Shown here: one piece after another, positions 24,747 to 32,790 of the stretch
Layout of the letters: each line of letters starts with the position of its first letter
Position numbering within the stretch: the stretch's first letter is position 1
NCBI RefSeq assembly: GCF_018141005.1
Contig: NZ_CP046581.1
Coordinates: 186,001-250,000 of the forward strand
Reading direction: 5' to 3'
DNA from: Erwinia sp. E602
Lineage (GTDB): Bacteria > Pseudomonadota > Gammaproteobacteria > Enterobacterales > Enterobacteriaceae
Length of the DNA: 64,000 nucleotides
Notes under the pieces: model-generated
Databases searched by the model: none
What the model saw: the letters and a program-made list of their open reading frames with translations, nothing else
What the model was told of the DNA's origin: nothing
Position numbers and translations under genes: made by a program

Positions 24747-24801
24747 CACGCGGAGAGTGCCACACGTCGCTTATGCCTTTGGGTCTCCCTCACGACGCGT
24801 A

Positions 24802-24825
24802 TCTTGCTGAAATTGTCTGTAGCAC
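24802..24825 (-). promoter_or_regulatory. Predicted antisense RNA target in the toxin leader
   Basis: This 24-nt segment of the peptide gene's 5' leader is the complement of 25038-25061, the predicted 5' end of small RNA B, apart from two positions, one of which would still form a G-U pair. It sits 56-79 nt before the ATG, the kind of upstream site that antitoxin RNAs such as OrzO, IstR-1 and AgrB occupy. Confidence 0.65.
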
Positions 24826-24939
24826 TCAACCGGGTGGAGGCAGAACGGACAGCACCACCTGTTGCCGAACGGGAAAATCTGAGCGCCTGACGCTTTGCCA
24901 CCCGATTGAATGCCATGACTTACATTTCTCAGCCAGCAC

Positions 24940-24967
24940 ATCATAGCGATAATTACCCGCGTGACAA
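24940..24967 (-). promoter_or_regulatory. Promoter of the small hydrophobic peptide gene
   Basis: On the minus strand TTGTCA (24962-24967), 16 nt, TATGAT (24940-24945). Predicted start near 24933, giving an mRNA of about 345 nt of which more than half is leader. No LexA box was found nearby. Confidence 0.7.
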
Positions 24968-25002
24968 TTAGCATGCTTCATCACTTCGATGGCGTTTACA
25001 GA

Positions 25003-25030
25003 TTGACAGCACCAGGTTCAGGATTAAAAT
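25003..25030 (+). promoter_or_regulatory. Promoter of small RNA B
   Basis: Perfect -35 TTGACA (25003-25008), 16-nt spacer, -10 TAAAAT (25025-25030). Stronger than the promoter of the peptide gene by consensus match, as expected for an antitoxin RNA made in excess. Confidence 0.8.
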
Positions 25031-25036
25031 ATCACC

Positions 25037-25132
25037 CTCTTGCTGAAATTGCCTGTGGCACAGTTTCTGACGTGGTCACCACCCACAACAGGAACAGAAA
25101 TCAAACCCGTCTTACCAGGTCGGGTTTTTTTT
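25037..25132 (+). ncRNA. Candidate antitoxin small RNA B
   Basis: About 96 nt, from the start predicted by the TTGACA/TAAAAT promoter to a T8 terminator. Its first 25 nt contain the 24-nt segment complementary to the toxin leader (24802-24825), so the pairing region is at the free 5' end as in OrzO, OhsC and IstR-1. The 3' half is shared with RNA A. A second short complementarity exists between its GTGGTCACC block and the GGCGACCAC loop region of the toxin terminator. It contains no open reading frame of note and lies head to head with the toxin promoter, 36 nt apart. Confidence 0.65.
25103..25132 (+). terminator. Intrinsic terminator of small RNA B
   Basis: AAACCCG (25103-25109) pairs perfectly with CGGGTTT (25121-25127), followed by a run of T to 25132. 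Confidence 0.85.
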
Positions 25133-25299
25133 CGCCCTGAATTTCCCTGCCTGCTCTTTTGACTGCGGCGCACCGTGGGTCCTGTTCGCTGCCCCCTCGC
25201 CTTAACCCATCTCCCGGTTAACCATATATTTTTTAATCATTCGTCCTGTTTTTTTGCCCGCGTTACACTGAATTTCATGTGAAAAGGGCGGAAACAGTA

Positions 25300-26031
25300 A
25301 TGATCAGCGTTAGCGGTTTAAATAAAAAATTCAAAGATTACCAGGCGCTTAGCGACATTAACTTCAGCGTGAAGCGGGGTGAAGTGGTCTCGATTATCGG
25401 CCCGTCCGGCTCGGGTAAATCGACCCTGTTGCGCAGCCTGAACCTGCTGGTGAAACCGGACAGCGGCCAGCTGCAGATCGGCGATAAGCAGATCGACGCC
25501 GGGCGTTTAACCCGCCGCGGCACCGCCGAATTTCGTCGCCAGAGCGCGATGGTGTTTCAGCACTACAACCTGTTCCGTAATAAAACCGCGCTGGAAAATA
25601 TCACTGAAGTGCTGATCTACGGCCGCGGTTTTTCACGCGGTGATGCTGAAGCAAGGGGCCGGGAGCTGCTGGACCAGGTGGGGCTGGCCCATAAGGCCGA
25701 CGCCTATCCGGTTACCCTTTCCGGTGGCCAGCAGCAGCGGGTGGGCATTGCCCGTGCGCTGAGCCTGGAGCCGGCCGCGCTGCTGCTGGATGAACCGACC
25801 TCATCGCTCGATCCGGAGTTACGCCGTGACGTCCTTAACCTGATTGCCAGCCTGGCGGAGCGTGCGCTGACCATGCTGATCGTCACCCACGAAATGCGCT
25901 TCGCCCGTGACATCTCCCAGCGAATTTTCTTTATGGATCAGGGCCGCATCATCGAACAGGGTGCCCCTGACCAGCTGTTTGACGCCGGCGGGCACCACCG
26001 CGCCCACCGTTTTCTTCATGAGTTTGCCTGA
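25300..26031 (+). CDS. Polar amino acid (cystine-like) ABC transporter ATP-binding protein
   Basis: 243 residues from ATG 25300; an in-frame GTG at 25279 is less likely. Walker A GPSGSGKST, Q-loop MVFQHYNLFRNKTALENI, signature [17 protein letters not shown], Walker B ALLLDEPTSSLDPE and VTHEMRFARDISQR identify a HisP/TcyN-class ATPase of polar amino acid importers. It leads a three-gene operon with a permease 23 nt downstream and a binding lipoprotein. It begins about 170 nt right of the candidate antitoxin RNA B. Confidence 0.9.
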   Translation: MISVSGLNKKFKDYQALSDINFSVKRGEVVSIIGPSGSGKSTLLRSLNLLVKPDSGQLQIGDKQIDAGRLTRRGTAEFRRQSAMVFQHYNLFRNKTALENITEVLIYGRGFSRGDAEARGRELLDQVGLAHKADAYPVTLSGGQQQRVGIARALSLEPAALLLDEPTSSLDPELRRDVLNLIASLAERALTMLIVTHEMRFARDISQRIFFMDQGRIIEQGAPDQLFDAGGHHRAHRFLHEFA

Positions 26032-26054
26032 GCCGGTAAAAGGGAGTTTTGCTG

Positions 26055-26723
26055 ATGAATTTTGATGTGAACTATATGCTGGCGCTGATCCCCCAGCTGC
26101 TGACTTACCTGCCGGTCACCCTGTATATCGCACTGTTCTCCATCGTGATGGCCACGCTGCTGGGCATCGGCCTGGCGGTGCTGCTACGGGGCGCGCGGCC
26201 GCTGGCCGTCTTCGCTCAGGTTTATATCTCCTTCTTTCGCGGCACGCCGGTGCTGGTGCAGCTGCTGATCATCTACTTCGGCCTGCCGCAGCTGTTTCCG
26301 GCGATGAACAGCCTGAACGCCACCTGGGCGGTGATCATCGGCCTGAGCCTGAACAGCGCCGCCTACCTGGCCGAGGTGTTTCGCGCCGCCATCGACTCGG
26401 TGGATAAAGGCCAGTGGGAAGCCTCGCTGGCGTCCGGGCTGAGCGGGTTCCAGGCCTCGCGGCGCATCGTGCTGCCGCAGGCCGGGCGCAACGCGCTGCC
26501 GGCGGCAGGTAATATCTGGATTGGACTGATCAAGAACTCCTCGCTGGCGTTTACCCTCGGCGTCAGCGAACTGCTGGCCGGCGGCAAGCTGATTGCCACC
26601 GAATCACTGAAGTACTTTGAAGCCTATTTTGCCGTCGGCCTGATCTACTGGGCGCTGACCATCGTGCTCAGCGCGCTGCAGCGCCGGCTGGAACGGGCCG
26701 TTGGCAAACCTTACCTCGTCTGA
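26055..26723 (+). CDS. Polar amino acid ABC transporter permease
   Basis: 222 residues from ATG 26055 (GGGAG upstream; the frame could start at TTG 26049). HisMQ-type permease: FFRGTPVLVQLLIIYFGLPQLFPAM near residue 60 and the coupling loop KGQWEASLASGLSGFQASRRIVLPQAGRNALPAAGNIWIG. Five helices predicted. The Phe-Arg-Gly-Thr-Pro motif is shared with cystine and glutamine permeases. It is 20 nt from the binding protein start. Confidence 0.9.
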   Translation: MNFDVNYMLALIPQLLTYLPVTLYIALFSIVMATLLGIGLAVLLRGARPLAVFAQVYISFFRGTPVLVQLLIIYFGLPQLFPAMNSLNATWAVIIGLSLNSAAYLAEVFRAAIDSVDKGQWEASLASGLSGFQASRRIVLPQAGRNALPAAGNIWIGLIKNSSLAFTLGVSELLAGGKLIATESLKYFEAYFAVGLIYWALTIVLSALQRRLERAVGKPYLV

Positions 26724-26742
26724 CTCATCGGGAAATCACGTT

Positions 26743-27534
26743 ATGAAAGGCTATAAAATTGCGCTGCTGGCCGGCGCGCTGGCCGTGCTGAGCGGCTGCG
26801 ACAAGGCCGCTGACTCCGCGGCGGATCAGCCGGTGCTGCGGGTCGGCGCCACGCCGGATGGCTATCCGCACTACTTTGTGGAAGGCAAACAGGTGAAGGG
26901 CTTCAGCGCCGAAATCCTGATGGCAGTGGCGGACAAAATCCACTACAAAATTGAGTGGGTCACCTCGGACTGGGTGGGGGTGCTCGGCTCGCTGGAAACC
27001 GGCAAGGTGGATACGGTGGGTAACTTTGCCGATACCCCGCAGCGCCGCGAGAAGTATGACTTCAGCGTGCCTTACTACTACTCAGCCGCCGCGCTGGCGG
27101 TGAGCGTCAACAATACCACCGTGCACGGGCTGAAAGACCTGGCCGGTAAGACCGTGGCCGCCGATCTCGGCTCCAACTATGCCAACGTGCTGAAAGAATT
27201 TGATCCGGAAAACAAAATCAGGCTGGTGACCTTTGACGGTTCCGACGTGGTGATTAACAGCGTAGCGCAGGGCAAGGTTGACGCCTATGTTTCCGGTGAA
27301 GTACTGCTGCTGGGCCGGATTAAACACCGCAACCTGCCGCTGAAGGTGGTGGGGGAAACCTTCGGTGAGAAAACCGTGGCGCTGCCGTTCCGCAAGGATC
27401 AACGCGGTGAAGCGCTGCGTAAAAAAGTCGACGTGGCGATCGAACAGCTGCGCGCCGACGGCACGCTGAAGAAGATTTCAGAAAAGTGGTTTGAGCGTGA
27501 CCTTACCGTCAGCAATCAGCCTGCAAAAGGATAA
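26743..27534 (+). CDS. Polar amino acid ABC transporter substrate-binding lipoprotein
   Basis: 263 residues from ATG 26743. The N terminus MKGYKIALLAGALAVLSGC is a lipoprotein signal with lipobox LSGC, unusual for a Gram-negative importer of this class, where receptors are mostly soluble. The mature part has LRVGATPDGYPHYFVEGKQVKGFSAEILMAVADKI, TSDWVGVLGSLETGKVDTVGNFADTPQRREKYDFSVPYYYS and VDAYVSGEVLLL, like cystine and S-compound receptors. It is followed within 5 nt by the remains of a flavin monooxygenase, pointing to a sulfur-containing substrate. Substrate is inferred. Confidence 0.88.
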   Translation: MKGYKIALLAGALAVLSGCDKAADSAADQPVLRVGATPDGYPHYFVEGKQVKGFSAEILMAVADKIHYKIEWVTSDWVGVLGSLETGKVDTVGNFADTPQRREKYDFSVPYYYSAAALAVSVNNTTVHGLKDLAGKTVAADLGSNYANVLKEFDPENKIRLVTFDGSDVVINSVAQGKVDAYVSGEVLLLGRIKHRNLPLKVVGETFGEKTVALPFRKDQRGEALRKKVDVAIEQLRADGTLKKISEKWFERDLTVSNQPAKG

Positions 27535-27538
27535 CGAT

Positions 27539-27728
27539 ATGACGATGCATCTGGCGCTGTTCCCTGAAACCACAGTCTGCTACGCGGGCTGACGATGGAT
27601 CGCCGGTTCCGGCTTTATCGACGGCTGATTCACTGGCGGAACGCATGACGCAGTGGTATCAGCAGCGTGCGGTGGATGGTTTTGTGGTGATGCCACCTCG
27701 GATTGCACCGCCCGGCAGCCTTATTTAA
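27539..27728 (+). pseudogene. Remnant of an FMN-dependent (LLM/NtaA-type) monooxygenase
   Basis: A start codon and 17 codons (MTMHLALFPETTVCYAG, stop at 27590) are followed in another frame by [17 protein letters not shown] and then [17 protein letters not shown], ending at 27728. The latter closely resembles the C-terminal signature of NtaA/SnaA/DszA monooxygenases (compare FQQWLEQEGADGFNIMPAVLP of the intact gene at 2834). Roughly 400 codons are missing between the two pieces, so the gene has suffered an internal deletion. Its place directly after the ABC receptor suggests it was once the last gene of that operon. Confidence 0.65.
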
Positions 27729-27811
27729 CGGCTTGTACACTAATCACCCACCAAAAGTGGGTGTTTGAACTACCCTTAATCGTTGATTCTTCAATTCGTC
27801 AGGAGACAACG

Positions 27812-29281
27812 ATGAGCCACGATCCCCGCAAACCCACCACCACCGACGCTGGCATACCGGTCGCCAGCGATGAACATTCGCTGACTGTCGGCCCTGATGG
27901 CCCGATTATGCTGCACGATCACTACCTGATCGAACAGATGGCCAACTTTAACCGCGAGCGCATTCCTGAACGCCAGCCCCACGCCAAAGGCAGCGGCGCT
28001 TTCGGCCATTTCCAGGTAACGGATGACGTCAGCCGCTATACCAGAGCGGCGCTGTTTCAGCCGGGCGTAAAAACGGACGTGGTAATGCGTTTCTCCACCG
28101 TGGCGGGAGAGCGCGGCAGCCCTGATACCTGGCGCGACCCGCGCGGCTTTGCCATCAAGTTTTATACCGGGGAAGGCAATTACGACATGGTGGGTAACAA
28201 TACGCCGGTGTTCTTTATCCGCGATCCGATGAAGTTCCAGCACTTTATCCGTTCGCAGAAGCGCCGCGCCGATAACAACCTGCGCGACAACGATATGCAG
28301 TGGGACTTCTGGACGCTGTCGCCGGAGTCATCCCATCAGGTGACCTGGCTGATGGGGGATCGCGGCATTCCGTCAAGCTGGCGGCATATGAACGGCTACT
28401 CCAGCCACACCTACCTGTGGGTTAACGCCGCCGGGGAAAAGTTCTGGGTCAAGTATCACTTCAAAACCGATCAGGGCGTTAAGTTCCTGGCGCAGGAGCA
28501 GGCTGACCAGCTGGCCGGCCAGGACGGTGATTACCATACGCGCGATCTGTTTGAAGCGATTAAGCGCGGTGAGCACCCCAGCTGGACGCTGTATATGCAG
28601 GTGATGCCGTTTGCCGAAGCGGAACACTACCGTTTTAACCCGTTCGATCTGACCAAAGTGTGGCCGCACGCTGACTATCCGTTAATTCGCGTGGGCAGGC
28701 TGACGCTGGATCGTAATCCAACGGATAACCACGCGCAGATCGAGCAGGCGGCGTTTGAGCCGAACAATCTGGTCCCCGGTATCGGCCTCAGCCCGGACAA
28801 GATGCTGATTGGCCGTATCTTTGCCTATGCCGATGCGCACCGGGCACGGCTGGGCGTCAACTACAAGCAGATCCCGGTCAACGCGCCGCACTCGCCGGTC
28901 AACAGCTACAGCAAGGACGGTGCGATGCGGATTAACCCGGTCAGCGATCCGGTCTATGCGCCGAACTCTAAAGGCGGCCCGGCCGCCGACGGCGTGCGTT
29001 ATCCTACCGATTCTGCCTGGCCGGCCAGCGGCGAGATGGTGCGCCAGGCCTACACGCTGCGCCGCGATGACGATGACGTAGGTCAGGCGAATACGCTGAT
29101 TAATCAGGTCATGGATGACGCCGCCCGTCAGCGGCTGGTGAATAACGTCAGCGGTCATCTGCTGAACGGCGTTGAAGAACCTGTGCTGTCGCGCGCCTTT
29201 GATTACTGGCGCGCAATCGATCGGACGATCGGCGACCGTATCGCGCAGCAGGTGCAGGCGGAACGCGCAAAGCGCAGCTGA
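27812..29281 (+). CDS. Monofunctional heme catalase (small-subunit type)
   Basis: 489 residues from ATG 27812 with AGGAG 7 nt upstream. Converts hydrogen peroxide to water and oxygen. The distal heme side reads [14 protein letters not shown] with the essential histidine; [28 protein letters not shown] is the family core; the proximal heme ligand tyrosine is in [15 protein letters not shown]. Length and the absence of a C-terminal flavodoxin-like domain place it with KatA-type catalases and not with the large HPII type. It stands alone between the pseudogene and a convergent TetR gene. No OxyR site could be assigned. Confidence 0.95.
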   Translation: MSHDPRKPTTTDAGIPVASDEHSLTVGPDGPIMLHDHYLIEQMANFNRERIPERQPHAKGSGAFGHFQVTDDVSRYTRAALFQPGVKTDVVMRFSTVAGERGSPDTWRDPRGFAIKFYTGEGNYDMVGNNTPVFFIRDPMKFQHFIRSQKRRADNNLRDNDMQWDFWTLSPESSHQVTWLMGDRGIPSSWRHMNGYSSHTYLWVNAAGEKFWVKYHFKTDQGVKFLAQEQADQLAGQDGDYHTRDLFEAIKRGEHPSWTLYMQVMPFAEAEHYRFNPFDLTKVWPHADYPLIRVGRLTLDRNPTDNHAQIEQAAFEPNNLVPGIGLSPDKMLIGRIFAYADAHRARLGVNYKQIPVNAPHSPVNSYSKDGAMRINPVSDPVYAPNSKGGPAADGVRYPTDSAWPASGEMVRQAYTLRRDDDDVGQANTLINQVMDDAARQRLVNNVSGHLLNGVEEPVLSRAFDYWRAIDRTIGDRIAQQVQAERAKRS

Positions 29282-29375
29282 GGGCCATGCCATCAGACCT
29301 GGCTGCCCGGGCATAACCGGCCTGCAGGCGATCTACCCGCGGTAAAAACCGGGCGTAACCTACACGCCCGGAGAT

Positions 29376-30038
29376 TCAGTCAGTTTCGGTGCCTGATGCG
29401 TCGCAGCCCAGCCGGCTCAGCAGCGGCCACTGCAGCATTAAGGTATCGATGAGTCCATCCAGCTCCGCGCGGGAAGCCCCTTCGCGCGCGCGCACCGACA
29501 TGCCCTGCAGCAGGCAGCCAAGATAACTTGCCAGCTGCTGCACGTGGGTCTGCGGATCCAGCTCGCCTGCCGCCTGACGGCCCTGCAGAAACGCCAGCAG
29601 CTGTGCCTCCTGGCCCTGATGCTTTTTACGCAGCATCTCCGCCACCTCGGTTGAGTCGGCCGACAGGCCGGTGGAGGTGCAGATCAAAAAGCAGCCGCCA
29701 GGCTTTTCACCGTCGGTAAAGCAGGCGGCGGTGGTGCGAAAATAGTTCTCGATGCCCCCGGCTACGCAGCTCTCCGGGCAGACCAGCTGCGCCTCGCTCT
29801 GGCTGGCAAATTTATCCGTGTAGCGATCGACGGCGGCGCGAAACATCCCCTCTTTATTGGTAAATTCCGCATACAGCGTTGGCGCTTTGGCACCGGTGGC
29901 GGCGACCAGATCGGCCAGCGAGGTGGCTTCGTAGCCGTGCCGCCAGAACAGCTCCAGCGCTTTATCCAGCGCCGCCTCGCGGTCGAAGGTTTTTGGCCGG
30001 CCACGGCCTTTACGTGTTACGGCGTCCTGCTCAGTCAT
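29376..30038 (-). CDS. TetR-family transcriptional regulator
   Basis: 220 residues from ATG 30038, chosen because GGAG is 8 nt upstream (an ATG at 30044 is also possible). The helix-turn-helix reads KALELFWRHGYEATSLADLVAATGAKAPTLYAEFTNKEGMF, the C terminus is a variable ligand-binding domain that contains several cysteines (LVCPESC, GGCFLICTS), which might allow sensing of electrophiles as in NemR; that last point is inference. It is divergent from the small exported DUF1471 gene at 30324, with two copies of a dyad-containing site between them. Confidence 0.88.
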   Translation of the reverse strand: MTEQDAVTRKGRGRPKTFDREAALDKALELFWRHGYEATSLADLVAATGAKAPTLYAEFTNKEGMFRAAVDRYTDKFASQSEAQLVCPESCVAGGIENYFRTTAACFTDGEKPGGCFLICTSTGLSADSTEVAEMLRKKHQGQEAQLLAFLQGRQAAGELDPQTHVQQLASYLGCLLQGMSVRAREGASRAELDGLIDTLMLQWPLLSRLGCDASGTETD

Positions 30039-30204
30039 CGTCATTACTCCTCACTTCGCATTAGCGCACAAAAGATTAAGTTATCAATCAGTATAAAAAT
30101 ATTATATGCGCCTGTCGAGTGACATTGCTCGCAGATTTTCACAGCAGTAAGAACAAAAAATTCTAACTTTATTCAACGTAAATTCAGTATCTTAACTATT
30201 AAAT

Positions 30205-30221
30205 TATCGATCGTTAATAAA
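30205..30221. promoter_or_regulatory. TetR-type operator, copy 1
   Basis: TATCGATCGTTAATAAA. Within it and one base pair set upstream, ATTANCGATCGNTAAT (30203-30218) is a near-perfect dyad. The same 17-mer recurs at 30262-30278, and the two flank a promoter. Confidence 0.7.
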
Positions 30222-30227
30222 ATGATG

Positions 30228-30256
30228 TTGACGGGTTGCCACGCTCTGCTTATCAT
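30228..30256 (+). promoter_or_regulatory. Promoter of the DUF1471 gene
   Basis: TTGACG (30228-30233), 17-nt spacer, TATCAT (30251-30256). The predicted start near 30263 falls inside operator copy 2, so repressor bound there would block initiation. Confidence 0.75.
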
Positions 30257-30261
30257 TTACC

Positions 30262-30278
30262 TATCGATCGTTAATAAA
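30262..30278. promoter_or_regulatory. TetR-type operator, copy 2
   Basis: Exact repeat of the 17-mer at 30205-30221, 57 nt downstream, overlapping the predicted transcription start of the DUF1471 gene. Confidence 0.7.
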
Positions 30279-30323
30279 TAACGACGGCAACCTTAAATCA
30301 ACGAATCAAAGCGAGATAAAATC

Positions 30324-30581
30324 ATGAAAACCATCAAAATGACCCTGGCCGCCATCGCCCTGACTACCGTTTCTTTCGCCGGTTTTGCCGCCGATCAGGT
30401 CAGCAGCGCGCCTGAACAGCAGCAGGAGATCGGCGTGGTATCCGCCAGCGGCGCCTCTAACCTGACTTCTCTTGAAGCGCGTCTGGCAGCAAAAGCAGAG
30501 CAGGCCGGTGCAAAATCATTCCGTATCACCTCAGCATCCGGCAATAACAAACTGCACGGCACTGCGGTTATCTACCAGTAA
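30324..30581 (+). CDS. Small periplasmic DUF1471 (YdgH/BhsA/McbA-like) protein
   Basis: 85 residues with a Sec signal (MKTIKMTLAAIALTTVSFAGFA). The mature 60 residues follow the DUF1471 pattern: QEIGVVSASGASNLTSLEARLAAKAEQAGAKSFRITSASGNNKLHGTAVIYQ, with the buried GV.S and the closing G.A.IY strand. Such proteins of enterobacteria (BhsA, McbA, YhcN) are stress-induced and affect biofilm and envelope permeability. The promoter is bracketed by two copies of a TetR-type operator, so expression should respond to the divergent regulator. A second small exported protein follows 32 nt later. Confidence 0.85.
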   Translation: MKTIKMTLAAIALTTVSFAGFAADQVSSAPEQQQEIGVVSASGASNLTSLEARLAAKAEQAGAKSFRITSASGNNKLHGTAVIYQ

Positions 30582-30613
30582 CAGCAAAATGTGATGGTGC
30601 ATCAGGGGGAACT

Positions 30614-30862
30614 ATGAAAAGCACATCTTTAGCCCTTGTTGCCGTCATCCTGAGCACCCTGTCCGGTGCCAGCCTGGCTGCATCTTCTGCGGGGGCACTT
30701 CCACCGGTTTCTGCGGTGGTGTCTAACGTCACCGGCAGCACCACGCTGGTGTCACTGGACGGGCAACTGACGGGAAAACCACAACCCCGTCAGGCAACTT
30801 TACGCACCGCCTCCCTGTGGGGGCTGAATGAAGCGAACGGGATTGCCATCAGCGATCGTTAA
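30614..30862 (+). CDS. Small exported protein of unknown function
   Basis: 82 residues, ribosome site GGGGGA before ATG. Signal peptide MKSTSLALVAVILSTLSGASLA, then a mature chain of about 60 residues (PPVSAVVSNVTGSTTLVSLDG...LNEANGIAISDR) that loosely echoes the DUF1471 layout (VVSNVTGSTTLVSLDGQL compares with VVSASGASNLTSLEARL of the neighbour), so it may be a diverged tandem relative. It lies in the same transcription unit as the upstream DUF1471 gene and is followed by a strong terminator. Confidence 0.65.
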   Translation: MKSTSLALVAVILSTLSGASLAASSAGALPPVSAVVSNVTGSTTLVSLDGQLTGKPQPRQATLRTASLWGLNEANGIAISDR

Positions 30863-30891
30863 TCGCCGGGCGATCGGCAGGTAAAATCAGC

Positions 30892-30924
30892 AAACCACTG
30901 CATCTCTGATGCAGTGGTTTTTTT
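30892..30924 (+). terminator. Intrinsic terminator
   Basis: A 13-bp perfect stem AAACCACTGCATC-tct-GATGCAGTGGTTT followed by T residues, ending the two-gene small exported protein unit. Confidence 0.95.
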
Positions 30925-30974
30925 GCCTGTGGATTGCCGGTACGGTATACCGGCTGGGGTGGGGGGGAAGGGGA

Positions 30975-31898
30975 TCAGTGGTGGTTCTCAAGAAACGCCG
31001 CCCGGTCATAGCAGCGGTCTGCCTGTGAAGTCACCGCCGTCATATGCATTGCGCCGTGGATCTGCCCAGCCAGGCGTTCAGAACGTACCCTGACGCCAGC
31101 TTCGGCGAGTCGTGCGGCGTACGCTTCCGCCTCATCGCGTAACGGATCGTATTCACAGCTCAGAATGGTCGCCGGCGGCAGATCCTGCAACTGCGTGGCC
31201 GCCAGCGGCGACAGCAGCGGCTCCTGTTGCGAAGCTCCCGCGGTATAACCCTGCCAGCAACGCGTCATCATTTCCGCCGTTAAACCATAGCCCGTAGCGA
31301 AATACTGATATGACGCGCTGCTCATCGTCGCATCCAGTGCCGGCCATAGCAGCAGCTGGTGGAAGATGCCCGGCCCGCCGCGCTGGCGAGCCAGCAGGCA
31401 GGCCGCCGCCGCAAGATTGCCGCCTGCACTGTCGCCGCCCACCGCGATACGTGCGGGATCCAGCCGGAGCGGTTCCGCCAGCAGGTGAATGCCGCACAGC
31501 GCAGCATAAAAATCATCCAGCGGCTGCGGCCAGGGATGCTCCGGCGCCAGCCGGTAGTCGACCGACAGCACCACACAGCCGGTGGCCTCCGCCAGCCGCC
31601 GGCAGGGGCGATCCCATGCGTCAGGCGACCCCAGAGACCAGCCGCCGCCGTGGGCGTACACCAGAGCCGGGCGGTTTTGCCTCTTCGCCAGCGCATAGGG
31701 TTCGTAGATCCTCACCGCGATCGGCGTGCCGTCCGCGGCGGGCAGGCTCAGGCGATACTGATAGTGCGCATCGCGATCGCCACCCTGTTGCCGGATTAGT
31801 GACGCATCGGTGGCCTGACGCAGCCCGGCCAGCGTGTGCGGGGCAGGGACTCCGGATTGCGCCGCCAGCCAGGCGGCAACGGCGGGATCAAGCGACAT
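30975..31898 (-). CDS. Alpha/beta hydrolase, HSL-type esterase/lipase
   Basis: 307 residues from ATG 31898 (GGGAG 6 nt upstream). The oxyanion motif HGGGWSLGSPDAWD and the nucleophile elbow GDSAGGN mark the hormone-sensitive-lipase group of carboxylesterases; a C-terminal acid CEYDPLRDEAEAYA and histidine GQIHGAMH complete the triad. No signal peptide, so cytoplasmic. It is the last gene of a three-gene leftward operon and overlaps the preceding hydrolase gene by 11 nt. A small ester or lactone substrate is likely; the exact one is unknown. Confidence 0.85.
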   Translation of the reverse strand: MSLDPAVAAWLAAQSGVPAPHTLAGLRQATDASLIRQQGGDRDAHYQYRLSLPAADGTPIAVRIYEPYALAKRQNRPALVYAHGGGWSLGSPDAWDRPCRRLAEATGCVVLSVDYRLAPEHPWPQPLDDFYAALCGIHLLAEPLRLDPARIAVGGDSAGGNLAAAACLLARQRGGPGIFHQLLLWPALDATMSSASYQYFATGYGLTAEMMTRCWQGYTAGASQQEPLLSPLAATQLQDLPPATILSCEYDPLRDEAEAYAARLAEAGVRVRSERLAGQIHGAMHMTAVTSQADRCYDRAAFLENHH

Positions 31899-32790
31899 GG
31901 TCTGCTCCCTGTTGCAGGAACGGCAGCAGCAGATTGCAGAACGCCTGCGGGCACTCTTCGGTAATAAAGTGGCCGCAGTCATCGACGATGGCGTGCTGCA
32001 AATCGCGGGTCACCGGCAGCAGCGTCTGATAGGGTGCCTCTGCGGTGGCGTGCCGGGCACCGATGGCCAGCACCGGCATCGCCAGCGGGGTTTGCGCCCG
32101 CTGCAGATTCTGCTGTACCGTTTCCGGGATCGCGCGATAGTAGTTAAAACCCGCGTGCAGCCTCCCTGGCGCGCTGTAGGCGTTGATATAAACCTCTGTC
32201 GCCACCGCATCGCGTCGCCACGACCAGCGGTCGAAGATATAGCTGAGGTACTGCCGTTCACGGCCAACGGTTAAGGCTTCCGGCAGATCGGCCAGCTGAT
32301 TAAACATAAAGTGCCAGAGGAAAATATTCTCTTCCGGCGCGACAAAAACCGGCGGCGGCGGGGCCAGTCCCGGGATCACCGCTTCGGTCAGCACCAGCCG
32401 CTCGACCGCCTGTGGAAAATCGGCCGCCAGCGCGTAACCGACCCACATCCCGATATCGTGACCGATCAGCGCAAAGCGCGGATGCCCGAGTTGCAGCATC
32501 ATCTGATGCAGGATGGCGGCAATCGCGCCGGTGTCATACCCCGCCGCCGGCGTGTCTGACTCCCCGCAACCCGGTGGGTCGATAGCAATCGCCTGAAAGC
32601 CGGCCGCGGCCAGCGCCTGCATCACATAGCGCCAGGTGTACCAGGTCTGCGGCCAGCCCGGCAGCAGCAGCACCGGTTTACCCTCGCCGGCGGTGACCAG
32701 ATGCAGTTTACGGCCGGACACCTGCGGATAGTGGTGCTGCCAGCCCTGCGGCAGCATATCGGGGCTGACGGGTGAAAAGATTGTCTTCAT
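31888..32790 (-). CDS. Alpha/beta hydrolase, epoxide hydrolase/dehalogenase-like
   Basis: 300 residues. VLLLPGWPQTWYTWRYVM carries the HGxP-like oxyanion region (here PGWPQ), and the nucleophile elbow is LIGHDIGMWVG, with an aspartate instead of serine, which is the mark of epoxide hydrolases and haloalkane or haloacetate dehalogenases. The catalytic histidine is in VDDCGHFITEECPQ. It overlaps the sugar isomerase-like gene by 4 nt (ATGA) and the esterase gene by 11 nt, so the three are made as a unit under the TetR protein encoded divergently at 34027. Confidence 0.82.
   Translation of the reverse strand: MKTIFSPVSPDMLPQGWQHHYPQVSGRKLHLVTAGEGKPVLLLPGWPQTWYTWRYVMQALAAAGFQAIAIDPPGCGESDTPAAGYDTGAIAAILHQMMLQLGHPRFALIGHDIGMWVGYALAADFPQAVERLVLTEAVIPGLAPPPPVFVAPEENIFLWHFMFNQLADLPEALTVGRERQYLSYIFDRWSWRRDAVATEVYINAYSAPGRLHAGFNYYRAIPETVQQNLQRAQTPLAMPVLAIGARHATAEAPYQTLLPVTRDLQHAIVDDCGHFITEECPQAFCNLLLPFLQQGADHVA

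Noticed and set aside
24654..24974. Two ORFs of 78 and 67 codons in the toxin-antitoxin gap
   Set aside because: They cross the leader and coding part of the small peptide gene without ribosome sites; the promoter, terminator and complementarity data favour the RNA-based reading.
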